Assembly: GCA_905233915.1 (NCBI GenBank)
Contig: CAJOFM010000012.1
Coordinates: forward strand, 62,001-126,000
Source of the DNA: an uncultured Muribaculaceae bacterium
Lineage (GTDB): Bacteria; Bacteroidota; Bacteroidia; Bacteroidales; Muribaculaceae
Length of the DNA stretch: 64,000 nt
Direction: 5' to 3'
In this document: one piece after another, positions 35,816-44,297 of the stretch
Layout: each line of letters begins with the position of its first letter
Numbering within the stretch: position 1 is the stretch's first letter
The notes under the pieces: model-generated
Told to the model about the DNA's origin: nothing
Database searches by the model: none
The model's input: only the letters and a program-made list of their open reading frames with translations
Program-made: the position numbers and the translations under genes

Positions 35816-35869
35816 AACATTGTCGATGACATCACTCAATCGCTGAATTATCTAAAAAGAAACATCATT

Positions 35870-36883
35870 ATGCCAACAGACAACAGCAGTAAACACTATA
35901 TTGCCAGCTGGTTCTATTTCGAAACCGCCGACGAAGCAAGCTATTATCCGCAAATGGGACGCAAGGGCAACTCACCTCTGGCTCATTCGGTGTACATGCA
36001 GATACAGGTGCCTTTCTTCGTTACCTTCAGGCATTATAATCCTGATGCTCATCTGCTGTTCTTCACCAATCTGGAAAAGATCCCCGCTTTCCTCTCTGAC
36101 CTGTTTAGTCGTTTGAATGTAGAAGTAGTGACGCTTTCTTATAGCTGCAAACCACCCAAGGGATGGTATTTCGCTTGGGCTAACCAGTTCTACCTTTACG
36201 ATATCCTGAGATATATGGAAGCAAGACTGAACCCGACAGACGTGTTCACCATCATCGATGCCGACTGCATCTGCCAACGCTCATTGGAACCTTTCTTCAA
36301 GCAGGTAATCGAGTCAGGCAGTGGACTCTATGTTAATGACGATACAGACGGTTGGGTCTCGAGCGACCTCAACCAGCAGCAGGCCACTGAGATTTACCGT
36401 TCGTTCTACCAGAAAGAGCCCGTAGAGAAACTCTACTACTATGGCGGAGAGTTTATCTCACTGCGAGGCGACAAGGTGAGGGAAGTCAACAAGGCATACA
36501 CCCCGCTATGGAATTATAATCTCAAGCTGTTCAGCGAGAAAAAGCCAAAACTAAACCAAGAAGCCCTGATGTTCAGTGTACTGGCCGAACATCTGCAGAT
36601 ACGCAATAACATAGGCAATGGCTACATCAAGCGAATATGGACCAATCCCAACCATTTCAACTGTGTGCCTGAGGACCAGAAACTCACCATCTGGCACCTG
36701 CCCTACGAGAAGCGCAGAGGCCTGCACTATCTGTACATCGACCTCCTGCACGACGGCTATCGCATCAAGGACGAGAATGAGTTTTGGAAGAAGGCCTCGA
36801 AGTATTGTGGCGTTCCTAGCATTACGCTGTGGAAGAAAATGAGAGACTTGCGGCAGAAGCTCAGGGATATCTTCATCAGATAA
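35870..36883 (+). CDS. Glycosyltransferase-like protein
   Basis: This 337-residue protein has no signal peptide. Its likely donor-binding region is VFTIIDADCICQRSLEPFF, with a DxD-type Asp-Ala-Asp as in nucleotide-diphospho-sugar transferases of the GT-A fold (GT8-like). Later blocks YYGGEFISLRGDKV and KLNQEALMFSVLAEHL fit the acceptor half of such enzymes. The exact family is not certain. The frame is open from a GTG at 35777, but those 31 codons come from the pseudogene remnant, so the ATG at 35870 (MPTDNSSKHYIAS) is chosen. It may glycosylate surface material, which is inference from its place among exported proteins. Confidence 0.6.
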   Translation: MPTDNSSKHYIASWFYFETADEASYYPQMGRKGNSPLAHSVYMQIQVPFFVTFRHYNPDAHLLFFTNLEKIPAFLSDLFSRLNVEVVTLSYSCKPPKGWYFAWANQFYLYDILRYMEARLNPTDVFTIIDADCICQRSLEPFFKQVIESGSGLYVNDDTDGWVSSDLNQQQATEIYRSFYQKEPVEKLYYYGGEFISLRGDKVREVNKAYTPLWNYNLKLFSEKKPKLNQEALMFSVLAEHLQIRNNIGNGYIKRIWTNPNHFNCVPEDQKLTIWHLPYEKRRGLHYLYIDLLHDGYRIKDENEFWKKASKYCGVPSITLWKKMRDLRQKLRDIFIR

Positions 36884-36961
36884 AGATGACCTAACAATGG
36901 AAATAATTATGGCAAGTGCAGAAAACGCCTGGAAAAAAGTTGCCAAAGGATTGTTGTAGGG

Positions 36962-36986
36962 CGTGAGCCCAAAGTACCCGCATGGC
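36962..36986 (+). repeat. 25-bp repeat, right copy
   Basis: The segment containing GAGCCCAAAGTACCCGCA matches the left copy at 35499-35523 with 3 differences. Confidence 0.6.
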
Positions 36987-37073
36987 CAGTAGTTACTAAA
37001 AAATTGTTGTAATTGTTTGAGTTGTCTTTAATCGCTGTCTCGGGATAAAAAATTAAAAATCTTTGTTTATAAT

Positions 37074-37104
37074 TTTGTTCTCCGCTTGACTTTCACTACC
37101 TTTG
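37074..37104 (+). promoter_or_regulatory. Promoter of the dockerin-ended protein
   Basis: TTTG (37074-37077), 19 bp, TACCTTTG (37097-37104): an ideal Bacteroidetes promoter. Confidence 0.8.
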
Positions 37105-37196
37105 CAGCATGAAATAGACCTCGCTTACCTAAAGCCCTCAAAATGAACATTTTTGTTTATTAACATATTTCATTCACTAAATTCATTTAAGCTTTT

Positions 37197-40100
37197 ATGA
37201 AGAAATTATTTTCTCTCCTCTTTGTCGCCCTGCTGACCCTGTCGGCTGGGGCAGCAACGTACTCGTTTACATTTGAGTCGAGTCCGAAGTTCTCAACAGA
37301 TGGTGGCACGTACACCTATGATGATGTAACTTGGACCTATCCATCATCTCCTTATATAAGCTATGAAGGAGGTGCTACTTCCCGTGGTGTTCAGATTGGT
37401 TCGAATAAGAATCCTGCTGAGAGCTTTACTTTCTCTACATCTGACATCGAAGGAACCATTACTAAAATCACGGTAAAGGCTTCTTCCACAAGTTCGGATG
37501 CAGACCTGAGAGTTACTGTTGGTAACAGTGCTTTTGGTGGGATTCAGTCTATTGCTGGTACCAATAACCAAGATTTTACATTTGAAGGCTCTGCTGAAGG
37601 TGAAATTGTTGTTACTTGGACCAACAATGCAATTGAGAAGGCCATGTACTTCAAGAGTATCACTGTAGAGTATGAAGACGGTGACACTCCTCCTACTCCG
37701 GCTGTAGCCGCTCCCGTGTTCGATCCCAATGGTGGCGAGTTCACTGGCAGCCTCGCTGTAACGCTGAGCAGTGCATCAGAACCCTGCGACATTTTCTACT
37801 TTGAGGGTACTCCCGATGGTGATTGGGCTAATTACACTCACTACAGTGGCGAGTTCTACGTAACCGAGACCAAGACCTATACCGCCTATGCAAGCAAGGG
37901 TGGTGTGATGAGTGACTACACCACCGTTACCTTCACTAAGGTTAATCCCCAGGTGGCTACTCCTACCTTCAATCCCGCTAGCGGTACTGAGTTTGACGAT
38001 GAGTTGGATGTGACCATCAGCTGCGCTACTCCTGGTGCAACCATCACGTATGAGTATGGTGATGTGATTGACGAGGCTGTTGCTCCTGTTACCATTACCC
38101 TGACCGACAATGCTACCATCACTGCCTTTGCTTCGCTTGAAGGCTATGATGATAGCGAGGCTGCCACCGCAACCTACACCAAGAAGACCGTCGTTCCCGC
38201 CGGTGGTACCTATACCCTGGTTAGCGACGTGACCACCCTGCAGGCTGGTGACAAGATTGCTCTGGTAGGTAAGAAGGACGCTGATGCCTTCGTGATGTCT
38301 GAAAAAAGAACCAGCAATTATGGTGGTGCCATGATTGTTCTCGAGGATGATAAGTTCACCAGTGATCAGGCCATTGTTGCTACTCTTGAGGTGGCTAATG
38401 ACACTACCTGGAACCTCAAAACCGCCGATGGTTATCTCTATGCTAGCAGCGGCTCGTCCAACCAACTGAAGGCTGAGGCCACTGTTGACGGCAATGGCAA
38501 TGCCAATGCTATGATCACCAACGGCGAGAACGGTGCCGCAAGCATCGTCTTCAAGGGCACCAACGCCCGCAATGTCATGCAGTTCAACTACAACAGCGGC
38601 AATCCTACCCTGTTCGCTTGCTATGCAACTGCATCGCAGCTTCCTGTTTACATCTACAAGCTGACCGATGGTGAGGTTATTGTACCCGCTGCTCCTACCA
38701 TCACTCCCGAGTCTCAGGACTTCACCGAGCCCATCGAGGTGACCATCACCAACAACGATGAGAATGGTGCTGTTGTTATGTACGCAATCAATGACGGCGA
38801 GTATGCTGAGTATGAGGCTCCCTTCACCGTAAGCGAGACCACTACCGTTAAGGCTTATGCCGTTAATAATGGCGCAACCAGCGCAGTCGTTGAGGCTACC
38901 TACACCTATGTTCCCGCTACCGTAACCGTGGAAACTCTGGCCGAGGTTAATGCTCTGGACAGCGCTGCTGTCTTTACCTTCACTGGTAATATTGTTGTTA
39001 CTCACAAGAACGGCAAGAACCTGTGGGTTCGCGACGAGAGTGGTAGTGCTTTGATCTACGACACCACCGGTGACTCTATCGTTAAGGGTGTTGTTGTTGC
39101 TTCCAACTGGGGTGGTACCAAGGACATCTATAATGGTAAGACCGAGATTAAAAACCTGAAGGACTTTGCTGCTAGTGGCACGACCCAGGAGGTTGCTCCT
39201 TTCGAGCGTCAGACCCTGACTATGGACAACTACGCTGAGTATGTCATCATCAAGAATGTCAGCATCGACTCGAGCTATGTTTCGGGCAATAAGACCAACT
39301 ACGTGACCAACACTGGTGTTACTGTTCGCTTGAACTGGACTAATGTAGCCTTCACTCCCGTCGAGGGCGCTACCTATGACTTCATCGGTGTGGTTTCGGC
39401 TTACAATGGTGAGCCCCAGATGTACCTCATTGACTTCAACATTTATGGTGTTGAGCCTGAGGTTCCCGAGGTAGCTTCTATCGCCGATGCTGAGGATCTG
39501 GAGTTGAATACCAAGTTCTCCTACATCGGTGAGGCCGTTGTTGTTTATCATCCCGCAAGCGACCTGCGTTACACCTACATTTATGATGGTGAGAACTATG
39601 GTTTGATCTATGATGGTGCCAAGAGCATTCCTGCCATGGATAAGGGTACCGTTCTGAAGGACGAGTGGACTGCTGTCCTGGCTACGTATAATGGTGCCTT
39701 CCAGTTCACCAACCCCGAGGGTGTTGAGGCCAGCGATGACGATCCTGTAGCGATCAATCCTATCGAGATGACCGACGTCACCCTTGCTGATGCTCACAAG
39801 TACATCATGATGAAGGGCCAGACTCTGACCTCTACCGCAAACAAGACTTGGGCAAATGCCGATGGTCTGTTGTTCTACAACAAGTTCAACAATACCCTGA
39901 ACATCGAGGATGGTAAGACCTATGACGTAGAAGCTATGGTTGGTACCTACAAGGTAAATGATGAGTTCATTCCCGAGGTATTCATCATCAGCGCAACTGA
40001 GACCGCTGCTCAGCAGTGGGCACTTGGCGATGTTAACCACGATACCTTCGTGAACGTTGCTGACGTTACCGCTCTGATTAAGTATGTGCTTTCTTCTGGT

Positions 40101-40211
40101 GACGAGCCCGAGGTATTCTATACCGAGCAGGCCAATGTTGACGGTGATGCCGCTGGCATCTTCAACGTTGCCGACGTTACCGCATTGATTCAGCTCGTTC
40201 TGAACCAGTAA
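37197..40211 (+). CDS. Secreted multidomain protein with chitobiase-like repeats and dockerin-like end
   Basis: This 1004-residue protein starts with a signal peptide (MKKLFSLLFVALLTLSAGAA). Domains in order: an N-terminal beta-sandwich (about 22-160), two CHB_HEX_C_1-type beta domains (about 173-250 and 255-333), a beta domain starting GTYTLVSDV (about 337-495), a third CHB_HEX_C_1-type domain (about 498-575), and two OB-fold-like domains (about 578-745 and 758-930). The C-terminus (940-1004) is a type I dockerin-like pair of calcium loops, GDVNHDTFVNVADVTALI and VDGDAAGIFNVADVTALI. No catalytic domain is evident. In Bacteroidales such dockerin-like ends occur on many exported proteins without a known cellulosome; no cohesin is present in this window. 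Confidence 0.8.
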   Translation: MKKLFSLLFVALLTLSAGAATYSFTFESSPKFSTDGGTYTYDDVTWTYPSSPYISYEGGATSRGVQIGSNKNPAESFTFSTSDIEGTITKITVKASSTSSDADLRVTVGNSAFGGIQSIAGTNNQDFTFEGSAEGEIVVTWTNNAIEKAMYFKSITVEYEDGDTPPTPAVAAPVFDPNGGEFTGSLAVTLSSASEPCDIFYFEGTPDGDWANYTHYSGEFYVTETKTYTAYASKGGVMSDYTTVTFTKVNPQVATPTFNPASGTEFDDELDVTISCATPGATITYEYGDVIDEAVAPVTITLTDNATITAFASLEGYDDSEAATATYTKKTVVPAGGTYTLVSDVTTLQAGDKIALVGKKDADAFVMSEKRTSNYGGAMIVLEDDKFTSDQAIVATLEVANDTTWNLKTADGYLYASSGSSNQLKAEATVDGNGNANAMITNGENGAASIVFKGTNARNVMQFNYNSGNPTLFACYATASQLPVYIYKLTDGEVIVPAAPTITPESQDFTEPIEVTITNNDENGAVVMYAINDGEYAEYEAPFTVSETTTVKAYAVNNGATSAVVEATYTYVPATVTVETLAEVNALDSAAVFTFTGNIVVTHKNGKNLWVRDESGSALIYDTTGDSIVKGVVVASNWGGTKDIYNGKTEIKNLKDFAASGTTQEVAPFERQTLTMDNYAEYVIIKNVSIDSSYVSGNKTNYVTNTGVTVRLNWTNVAFTPVEGATYDFIGVVSAYNGEPQMYLIDFNIYGVEPEVPEVASIADAEDLELNTKFSYIGEAVVVYHPASDLRYTYIYDGENYGLIYDGAKSIPAMDKGTVLKDEWTAVLATYNGAFQFTNPEGVEASDDDPVAINPIEMTDVTLADAHKYIMMKGQTLTSTANKTWANADGLLFYNKFNNTLNIEDGKTYDVEAMVGTYKVNDEFIPEVFIISATETAAQQWALGDVNHDTFVNVADVTALIKYVLSSGDEPEVFYTEQANVDGDAAGIFNVADVTALIQLVLNQ

Positions 40212-40254
40212 TCTAGAGAGACAGTTCACTCAGAACTGATTCCATCCAATAATG

Positions 40255-40289
40255 GAGGGCACCCCACTTCGGGGCGCCCTCTGTTTTTT
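40255..40289 (+). terminator. Terminator of the dockerin-ended protein gene
   Basis: GAGGGCACCCC pairs with GGGGCGCCCTC around ACTTC, followed by TGTTTTTT. Confidence 0.9.
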
Positions 40290-40310
40290 ATCAATAGTTG
40301 TGGTCTTAAG

Positions 40311-40356
40311 ACAGGAAAGACAACAAAAGCCATTCTGCATCTGTTGTCTTTCCTGT
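40311..40356. repeat. Perfect 15-bp inverted repeat
   Basis: ACAGGAAAGACAACA (40311-40325) and its exact reverse complement (40342-40356) flank a 16-nt loop, between the plus-strand terminator and the 3' end of rnhB. It has no T-run on either side and may be a second processing or termination hairpin. Confidence 0.7.
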
Positions 40357-40391
40357 TAGGCTCGTGTTTTATCAGTTATAACGATTAGCTG

Positions 40392-40997
40392 CTAACTGAT
40401 ATCATCAAACAGGGTGGGCTGGGGCAGGAGCTGGAAGGTGTGGCGGTGGTGTGGTGTGGCGCCATACTGGGCGATGGCGGCACGATGGGCAGGGGTGGGA
40501 TAGCCCTTGTTGCCGGCCCAGCCATACTGTGGGAATTCCTTGTCTAACTGTCGCATGAGTTCGTCACGGTGTGTCTTGGCGAGGATAGATGCGGCAGCGA
40601 TGCTCAACATCTTGCCGTCACCCTTGACGATGGTGGTGTAGGGGATGTCATGGTAGGGAAAGAAGCGGTTGCCGTCCACGAGAATGCCATCGGGACGCAC
40701 ACTGAGCTGGTCCAGGGCACGGTGCATGGCCGTGATGCTGGCGCGCAAGATGTTGATGCGGTCAATCTCCTGGGGCGACACCATGGCGACGGCCCAAGCC
40801 ACGGCCTCGCGCTCGATGACGGGGCGCAGTTGCTCGCGCTGGCGCTCGGTGAGCTGCTTGCTGTCGTTGATCAAGTCGTTATGGAAATCAGGCGGTAGAA
40901 TGACGGCTGCTGCCGTCACAGGTCCGGCGAGACATCCGCGTCCTGCTTCGTCGCAGCCCGCCTCGATGCGTCCCGCTATCAGATAATTTTGCAACAT
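40392..40997 (-). CDS. rnhB: Ribonuclease HII
   Basis: This 201-residue enzyme cleaves RNA of RNA-DNA hybrids and single ribonucleotides in DNA. The four acidic catalytic residues are visible: Asp16 and Glu17 (GCDEAGRG), Asp108 (ILVDGN) and Asp145 (THRDELM). The family block [13 protein letters not shown] is at 45-57. Length is normal. No standard promoter was found upstream; the 130-bp repeat-rich gap to the polyprenyl synthase gene on the same strand might be crossed by read-through. Confidence 0.95.
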   Translation of the reverse strand: MLQNYLIAGRIEAGCDEAGRGCLAGPVTAAAVILPPDFHNDLINDSKQLTERQREQLRPVIEREAVAWAVAMVSPQEIDRINILRASITAMHRALDQLSVRPDGILVDGNRFFPYHDIPYTTIVKGDGKMLSIAAASILAKTHRDELMRQLDKEFPQYGWAGNKGYPTPAHRAAIAQYGATPHHRHTFQLLPQPTLFDDIS

Positions 40998-41003
40998 AAT
41001 TCT

Positions 41004-41136
41004 TCAGTTAACAGTGAATAGAGAACAGTTAAAAGTGAACAGTGAACAGTGAATAGTTAAAAGTTAACAGTGAATAGTTCCATGGCGGATGCCAACTTTT
41101 AACTTTTAACTCTTAACTTTTAACTGTTAACTGTTT
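41004..41136. repeat. Simple-sequence palindromic block (TTAACAGT / ACTTTTAAC)
   Basis: The left half repeats CAGTGAATAG/CAGTTAAAAG words and the right half repeats CTTTTAACT words, so the two halves are imperfect inverted repeats. The outermost CAGTTAACAG (41005-41014) pairs exactly with 41124-41133. It lies between rnhB and the polyprenyl synthase stop codon. Confidence 0.7.
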
Positions 41137-42113
41137 TAGAGCTTGCGCTCGATGACGTAGTCGAAGATTTCGCGCAGCAGGTCCACGGTCTCGTCGGGTG
41201 AGTAGGGCGAGAGCACATCGTTGGCCTCGTCGCGCAGGCGACCCATCGTCTCGTAGGCATAATCGATGCCACCAGCACGCTTGGCGAAGTCGATGAGGCG
41301 GTCGATGTCTTCACACGTCGGTTCCTCCTTGTTGACCAGTGCGAGCATCTCGTCATGCTCGGGCAGGTCGGTGCGGTTCAGGGCGTAGATGAGCGGCAGC
41401 GTCACCTTACCCTCGCGCAGGTCGTTGCCCGTGGGCTTGCCGATGATGGGATCGTGATAGTAGTCGAAGGTGTCGTCCTTGATCTGGAAGCAGATGCCCA
41501 GCAGGCGTGCATAGCGTCGCAGCTCGTCGATGGCCGTCTGGGGCGCATCGTTGGCATATCCGCCCACTTGGGCGCAGCACTCAAACAGCGATGCCGTTTT
41601 GGCCCTGATGATGCTCATGTAGGTGTCCTCGTCGATGCAGTGGTTGCGAGCGATGTCCACTTGGTCGATCTCACCCAGGGAGAGGTCGCGACCCATGTCG
41701 GCCAGGGCGCTCAGGATGCGTCCGTCGCCAGTAGCCACGCCGCAGCGCAGCGCACCCGTAACAAAGAAATCGCCCACGAGAACGGCGACATGGTTGTCCC
41801 ACACATTGTTAATGGTGGGCACACCGCGGCGCTCACGTGCCTGGTCGATGACATCGTCGTGGATGAGCGAGGCATTGTGCAGCATCTCGATGGCTGCAGC
41901 GCCCTGCAGGGCCTTGTCGTTAATACCACCAAAGAAGCTGGCACTCAGCAGCGTGACGATGGGCCTGATCATCTTACCCTTGGTCTTGAGGTAGTTGGTC
42001 ACAATGCCATTGGTCAACTCGCTGTTGCTCGTCAACGTGGTCACGATGATGTGGTCGAGCTTGTCCAGTTCGGGCCGCAGTTGCTGTTGGATATGTTCAA
42101 GCGAAATTGCCAT
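41136..42113 (-). CDS. Polyprenyl diphosphate synthase
   Basis: This 325-residue trans-prenyltransferase condenses isopentenyl diphosphate units into a long isoprenoid chain, probably the quinone side chain. The first aspartate-rich motif is HDDVID (Asp86, Asp87, Asp90) and the second KDDTFD (Asp212, Asp213, Asp216). KGKMIRP (45-51) binds diphosphate. Small residues (Ala81, Ser82) before the first motif point to a long-chain product, so octaprenyl or similar is likely. The frame continues upstream to 42383, but that extension overlaps the next gene and the promoter. The ATG at 42113 lies only 7 bases after the -7 box. Confidence 0.88.
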   Translation of the reverse strand: MAISLEHIQQQLRPELDKLDHIIVTTLTSNSELTNGIVTNYLKTKGKMIRPIVTLLSASFFGGINDKALQGAAAIEMLHNASLIHDDVIDQARERRGVPTINNVWDNHVAVLVGDFFVTGALRCGVATGDGRILSALADMGRDLSLGEIDQVDIARNHCIDEDTYMSIIRAKTASLFECCAQVGGYANDAPQTAIDELRRYARLLGICFQIKDDTFDYYHDPIIGKPTGNDLREGKVTLPLIYALNRTDLPEHDEMLALVNKEEPTCEDIDRLIDFAKRAGGIDYAYETMGRLRDEANDVLSPYSPDETVDLLREIFDYVIERKL

Positions 42114-42120
42114 TAGAGTG

Positions 42121-42128
42121 CAAAGGTA
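42121..42128 (-). promoter_or_regulatory. -7 box of the polyprenyl synthase gene
   Basis: TACCTTTG on the minus strand, 7 bases before the ATG, implying a leaderless mRNA. The -33 element is weak. Confidence 0.55.
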
Positions 42129-42192
42129 GCAATAATTCCTGTTAGCATCACCATTTTTAAGAGTAAAAATCAAATATTCACTTTTATGCGCC

Positions 42193-44157
42193 TTAAGGTT
42201 GGTACTGGACAAAGGCCTCGATGGCCTCGTAGGTGGCCAGTCCCAAACGCTGGTACTGCTCGGCAAGGTCGCGGTTGCGCTCGATGGAGCGCTGCCAGGG
42301 CAGTTGTCCGTCGGCACTGGAGCGGAAGGGCGCGTCATGGATTTGGGAGTGGAACTGCAGGATAGCGTCGCGCTTGTCGCCAAATTCCTCGGGGCTCATG
42401 GGCACAGCCATCTGCACGTAGTCCACATCCCACTGTCCCCACTGCCCGCGGTACATCCACACGCGGCAGTCATGCATGAATTCCTCGCCCTTGAGTTGGT
42501 CGAGAGCGTGTATGACGGCTCCAGTGGCGCGCACGTGGGTGCCGTGGGGGTCCACCAGGTCGTTGTCAAAGAAAATCTGGTGGGGCTTGATGTCGGCGAT
42601 GAGGTCACGAACAACGGCAACATCGGCCTCGGTGAGACGTCCTTGCCCGTTGGGATCCTCGGTGTAGAACGGCAAGGCCAGGTCACGCAGGTTCTTCTTG
42701 GGAACGCCCATGTGACGGCATGCCATGTAGGCCTCGCTCAGCATGATGGCGCCCTTGTAGTACCGCACGTCCCGGTCCTCGTTGTTGAATGGGGACTTCT
42801 CCTTGAGCCTTGTCATGGCCTGCTCGACAAAGGGCAGGCTGCCTTCCTTACCGAAGTGGCGCGTCACCCTGTCGGCTAGCATCACGTTGCGCAGCAGGTC
42901 ATCGTCGCTGACGGCAACATCGCCATTGGTCTCGAAGGCGATATAGACGTCATGGCCTTGTTGCACGAGCCGCCTGATGGTGCCGCCCATCGACACGATG
43001 GCATCGTCGGGGTGGGGACTGAAGATGAGCACGCGCTTGGGGTAGGGCACGGCGCGCTCGGGACGATAAGTGTCGTCGGCATTATGTTTGCCGCCGGGCC
43101 ATCCAGTGATGGTGTGCTGCAAGTCGTTGAATATCTTGATGTTGACATTGTAGGCCGAGTCGTAAAGAGCCACCAATTCGCTCAGGCCATTGTCGTTATA
43201 GTCCTTGTTGGTGAGTTTAAGGACAGGTTTGCCCGTTTGGCCGCACAGCCACACGATGGCGCGACGTATCAGGTAGTCGTTCCACTGGCATGAAGTGACT
43301 TTCCAGGGGTAGCTGACGCGCGTTAGACGAGACGCCGCGTCGAGGTCGGCATAGACCTTTGCGTCGCTGTGAACCTGCAGGAATGAGGCGGGCAGCAAGT
43401 CGGTCATCTTGCCCTCGATGGTGTTGAACAACGCCATTGCCGAATCTTCCTCCCAAGCGACGCAAATAATCTTGTCGGCACGCAGGATGTCGCTGATGCC
43501 CAGGGTTACGGCCGTCTTGGGGACGACATCGGCCTGGAAGGCATCGGCCACGCGGGCGCGCGTCTCGTCGCCCAGAAGCATGAGGCGGCAAGTGCTGGTG
43601 CGTGCCGAACCAGGCTCATTTAAGGCAAGTGAGCCGTCATTGTTGAGATCGCACAACACCAGGTCCAGTCCACCAGCGTCAATGATGTCACGCTCATAGG
43701 CTTTGCACTGGCTGTAAACGTCATCGGTGGCATTGATGGGCGTGATGGTGTGGATATTACCGGGCTCGATGTCCACCTTGGCATACAGGTGCTCGGCGAT
43801 GCGCTCATTCAGGCGGGGTCCGTCGTTTTCTCCAAGTTCACACAGGTTAAAAGCCACGACGTCGGCAAAGCTCACCTTGTCGGCAAAATAGAGCTTGACA
43901 AGTTCGTCATAGACTTTCAGGACGTAGCGCCCAGCGCCCAGGGCGATGACACAGCGGCCGCGCGTCTCGACGCACTGGTTGATGACGTGAGCGGCCTCGA
44001 GGGCTGCCTCACGTGCGCCATCGTCGGCCGTTTCCATGACGGTGGTAAAGATTTTCTCATATCGCGTGAGCGATGCAAGCTCAATCTCGTTCTCCGGGCG
44101 GTAATACCTGCTTGACACCTGATGGAACTTGATATTGGTGTTTAAATCGGTCTTCAT
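42193..44157 (-). CDS. NagB-like / PIG-L deacetylase fusion protein
   Basis: This 654-residue protein joins a glucosamine-6-phosphate deaminase-like half (about 1-330) to a PIG-L/LmbE-type deacetylase half (about 373-640). The PIG-L zinc motif PHPDD is intact (His382, Asp384, Asp385), as is DPHGTHVRATG later. In the NagB half, the Asp of the FNMDEY motif is Cys106 (FNLCELG) and the His of NDGHIAFNEP is Ser176 (NNDGSLALNEP), while Asp174 and Glu181 remain. Deaminase activity is therefore doubtful. The fusion type is common in Bacteroides and linked to amino-sugar use. The start is the ATG at 44157, since the -7 box covers the farther upstream start at 44202. Confidence 0.82.
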   Translation of the reverse strand: MKTDLNTNIKFHQVSSRYYRPENEIELASLTRYEKIFTTVMETADDGAREAALEAAHVINQCVETRGRCVIALGAGRYVLKVYDELVKLYFADKVSFADVVAFNLCELGENDGPRLNERIAEHLYAKVDIEPGNIHTITPINATDDVYSQCKAYERDIIDAGGLDLVLCDLNNDGSLALNEPGSARTSTCRLMLLGDETRARVADAFQADVVPKTAVTLGISDILRADKIICVAWEEDSAMALFNTIEGKMTDLLPASFLQVHSDAKVYADLDAASRLTRVSYPWKVTSCQWNDYLIRRAIVWLCGQTGKPVLKLTNKDYNDNGLSELVALYDSAYNVNIKIFNDLQHTITGWPGGKHNADDTYRPERAVPYPKRVLIFSPHPDDAIVSMGGTIRRLVQQGHDVYIAFETNGDVAVSDDDLLRNVMLADRVTRHFGKEGSLPFVEQAMTRLKEKSPFNNEDRDVRYYKGAIMLSEAYMACRHMGVPKKNLRDLALPFYTEDPNGQGRLTEADVAVVRDLIADIKPHQIFFDNDLVDPHGTHVRATGAVIHALDQLKGEEFMHDCRVWMYRGQWGQWDVDYVQMAVPMSPEEFGDKRDAILQFHSQIHDAPFRSSADGQLPWQRSIERNRDLAEQYQRLGLATYEAIEAFVQYQP

Positions 44158-44199
44158 CTTTTTTACCTTAAAAATGCGGTTGAATTGCAGTGAAACACA

Positions 44200-44207
44200 C
44201 AAAGGTA
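44200..44207 (-). promoter_or_regulatory. -7 box of the NagB/PIG-L gene
   Basis: TACCTTTG on the minus strand, 42 bp before the ATG at 44157. Confidence 0.6.
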
Positions 44208-44297
44208 CAGATTTTTTTTATTTTTTTCGGCAAAAGTTGAAACTTTTTGGGGGTGTCGTGCGTCTATTAGATAAAGAATCTTTAAAAAATATCGATT

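Larger units (their letters stand above)
35317..35869. other. Intergenic region with pseudogene remnant and long leader
   Basis: It contains the paralog 3 terminator (35356-35398), one copy of a 25-bp repeat (35499-35523), a strong promoter (35601-35631) and the decayed paralog fragment (about 35640-35815), which lies inside the leader of the next gene. Confidence 0.7.
36884..37196. other. Intergenic region upstream of the dockerin-ended protein
   Basis: It holds the right copy of the 25-bp repeat (36962-36986), the promoter at 37074-37104 and a leader of about 86 nt. A 20-codon frame (36897-36959) is too short and without support to call. Confidence 0.6.

Noticed and set aside
35777-35869. 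N-terminal 31-residue extension of the glycosyltransferase-like protein
   Set aside because: These codons are homologous to the surface paralogs (LVEYIGQNVKSV region) and belong to the pseudogene remnant; the start is a GTG with no support.
36897-36959. 20-codon frame MEIIMASAENAWKKVAKGLL after the glycosyltransferase-like gene
   Set aside because: Too short, no homology recognised and no stop-start coupling; it could be a gene remnant but cannot be supported.
37776-40229. Open frame of about 815 codons opposite the dockerin-ended gene
   Set aside because: Repetitive Val/Gly/Asn/Ser-rich shadow caused by the codon bias of the sense gene, and it lacks a promoter.
42114-42383. 90-residue N-terminal extension of polyprenyl synthase
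   Set aside because: It overlaps the downstream part of the NagB/PIG-L gene in another frame and includes the promoter box; the family starts at the ATG at 42113.
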